DNA of 14,381 nt from Anaerobacillus sp. (GTDB lineage Bacteria > Bacillota > Bacilli > Bacillales_H > Anaerobacillaceae): assembly GCA_007120055.1 (NCBI GenBank), contig SKOL01000108.1, forward strand, positions 1-14,381, in the 5' to 3' direction. Shown in pieces: positions 14,351-14,381 of the stretch. Within the stretch, counting starts at the first letter, position 1, and each line of letters starts with the position of its first letter. Position numbers and translations under genes: made by a program. A model generated the notes under the pieces. It was not told where the DNA came from. It ran no database searches and saw nothing but the letters and a program-made list of their open reading frames with translations.

Positions 14351-14381
14351 TTATCTTTTCTTACATTACATCGAGTTTTAC

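Overview
The window looks like chromosomal DNA from a low-GC, Gram-positive, Bacillus-like bacterium. The signs are AT-rich coding, strong AGGAGG-type ribosome sites, short intergenic hairpin terminators and family matches typical of Bacillaceae. Several facts show that it belongs to a selenocysteine-decoding lineage. The species cannot be fixed from sequence alone.

Left part (1-6000), intact metabolic and transport genes: a Na+/phosphate cotransporter with a PhoU-like tail (+, ending in a strong terminator); an MFS transporter and a small DsrE-family protein (both -, probably one transcript); and selD (-), divergent from a LysR regulator (+). The main correction here concerns selD. Simple ORF calling starts it at a TTG at 4791 and loses the catalytic N-terminus. 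An ATG at 4875 with an excellent ribosome site opens the same frame, which is interrupted only by a UGA at 4830-4828. That UGA lies exactly where SelD proteins carry the catalytic Cys or Sec. The gene is therefore read as a 348-residue selenoprotein. Two hairpins follow the UGA and are SECIS candidates. A TGA-N7-TCA dyad of LysR type lies in the 67-bp divergent spacer.

Middle part (about 5877-7475), a scar zone: the C-terminal tail of a BASS/arsenite-type permease, a tyrosine-recombinase tail with an in-frame stop, an unrecognised 46-codon tail, and the 3' half of tRNA-Sec. That half runs from the anticodon loop to CCA, with a long variable arm, 8/5 geometry and its own terminator. The tail of an IS1182-like transposase follows. 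A mobile element that used selC as its attachment site and later decayed would explain the tRNA half and the integrase remnant.

Right part (7479-14381), probable defence-island material: one very large intact gene (-, 1415 aa) with an N-terminal RNxxxH motif like that of HEPN ribonucleases, a STAND-type NTPase core, and about 14 Sel1-like repeats. This is an effector-switch-sensor layout like that of prokaryotic NLR/Avs-type anti-phage proteins, and it is the best candidate for an undescribed system here. Upstream of it on the same strand lie a possible 46-aa helical peptide, a frameshifted TPR-like helical-repeat pseudogene, and the broken start of a CARF-like protein with a perfect ribosome site. 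The last 700 bases hold two unrecognised fragments around a bidirectional terminator. No CRISPR array or rRNA was seen. Family assignments come from motif recognition, not database searches.
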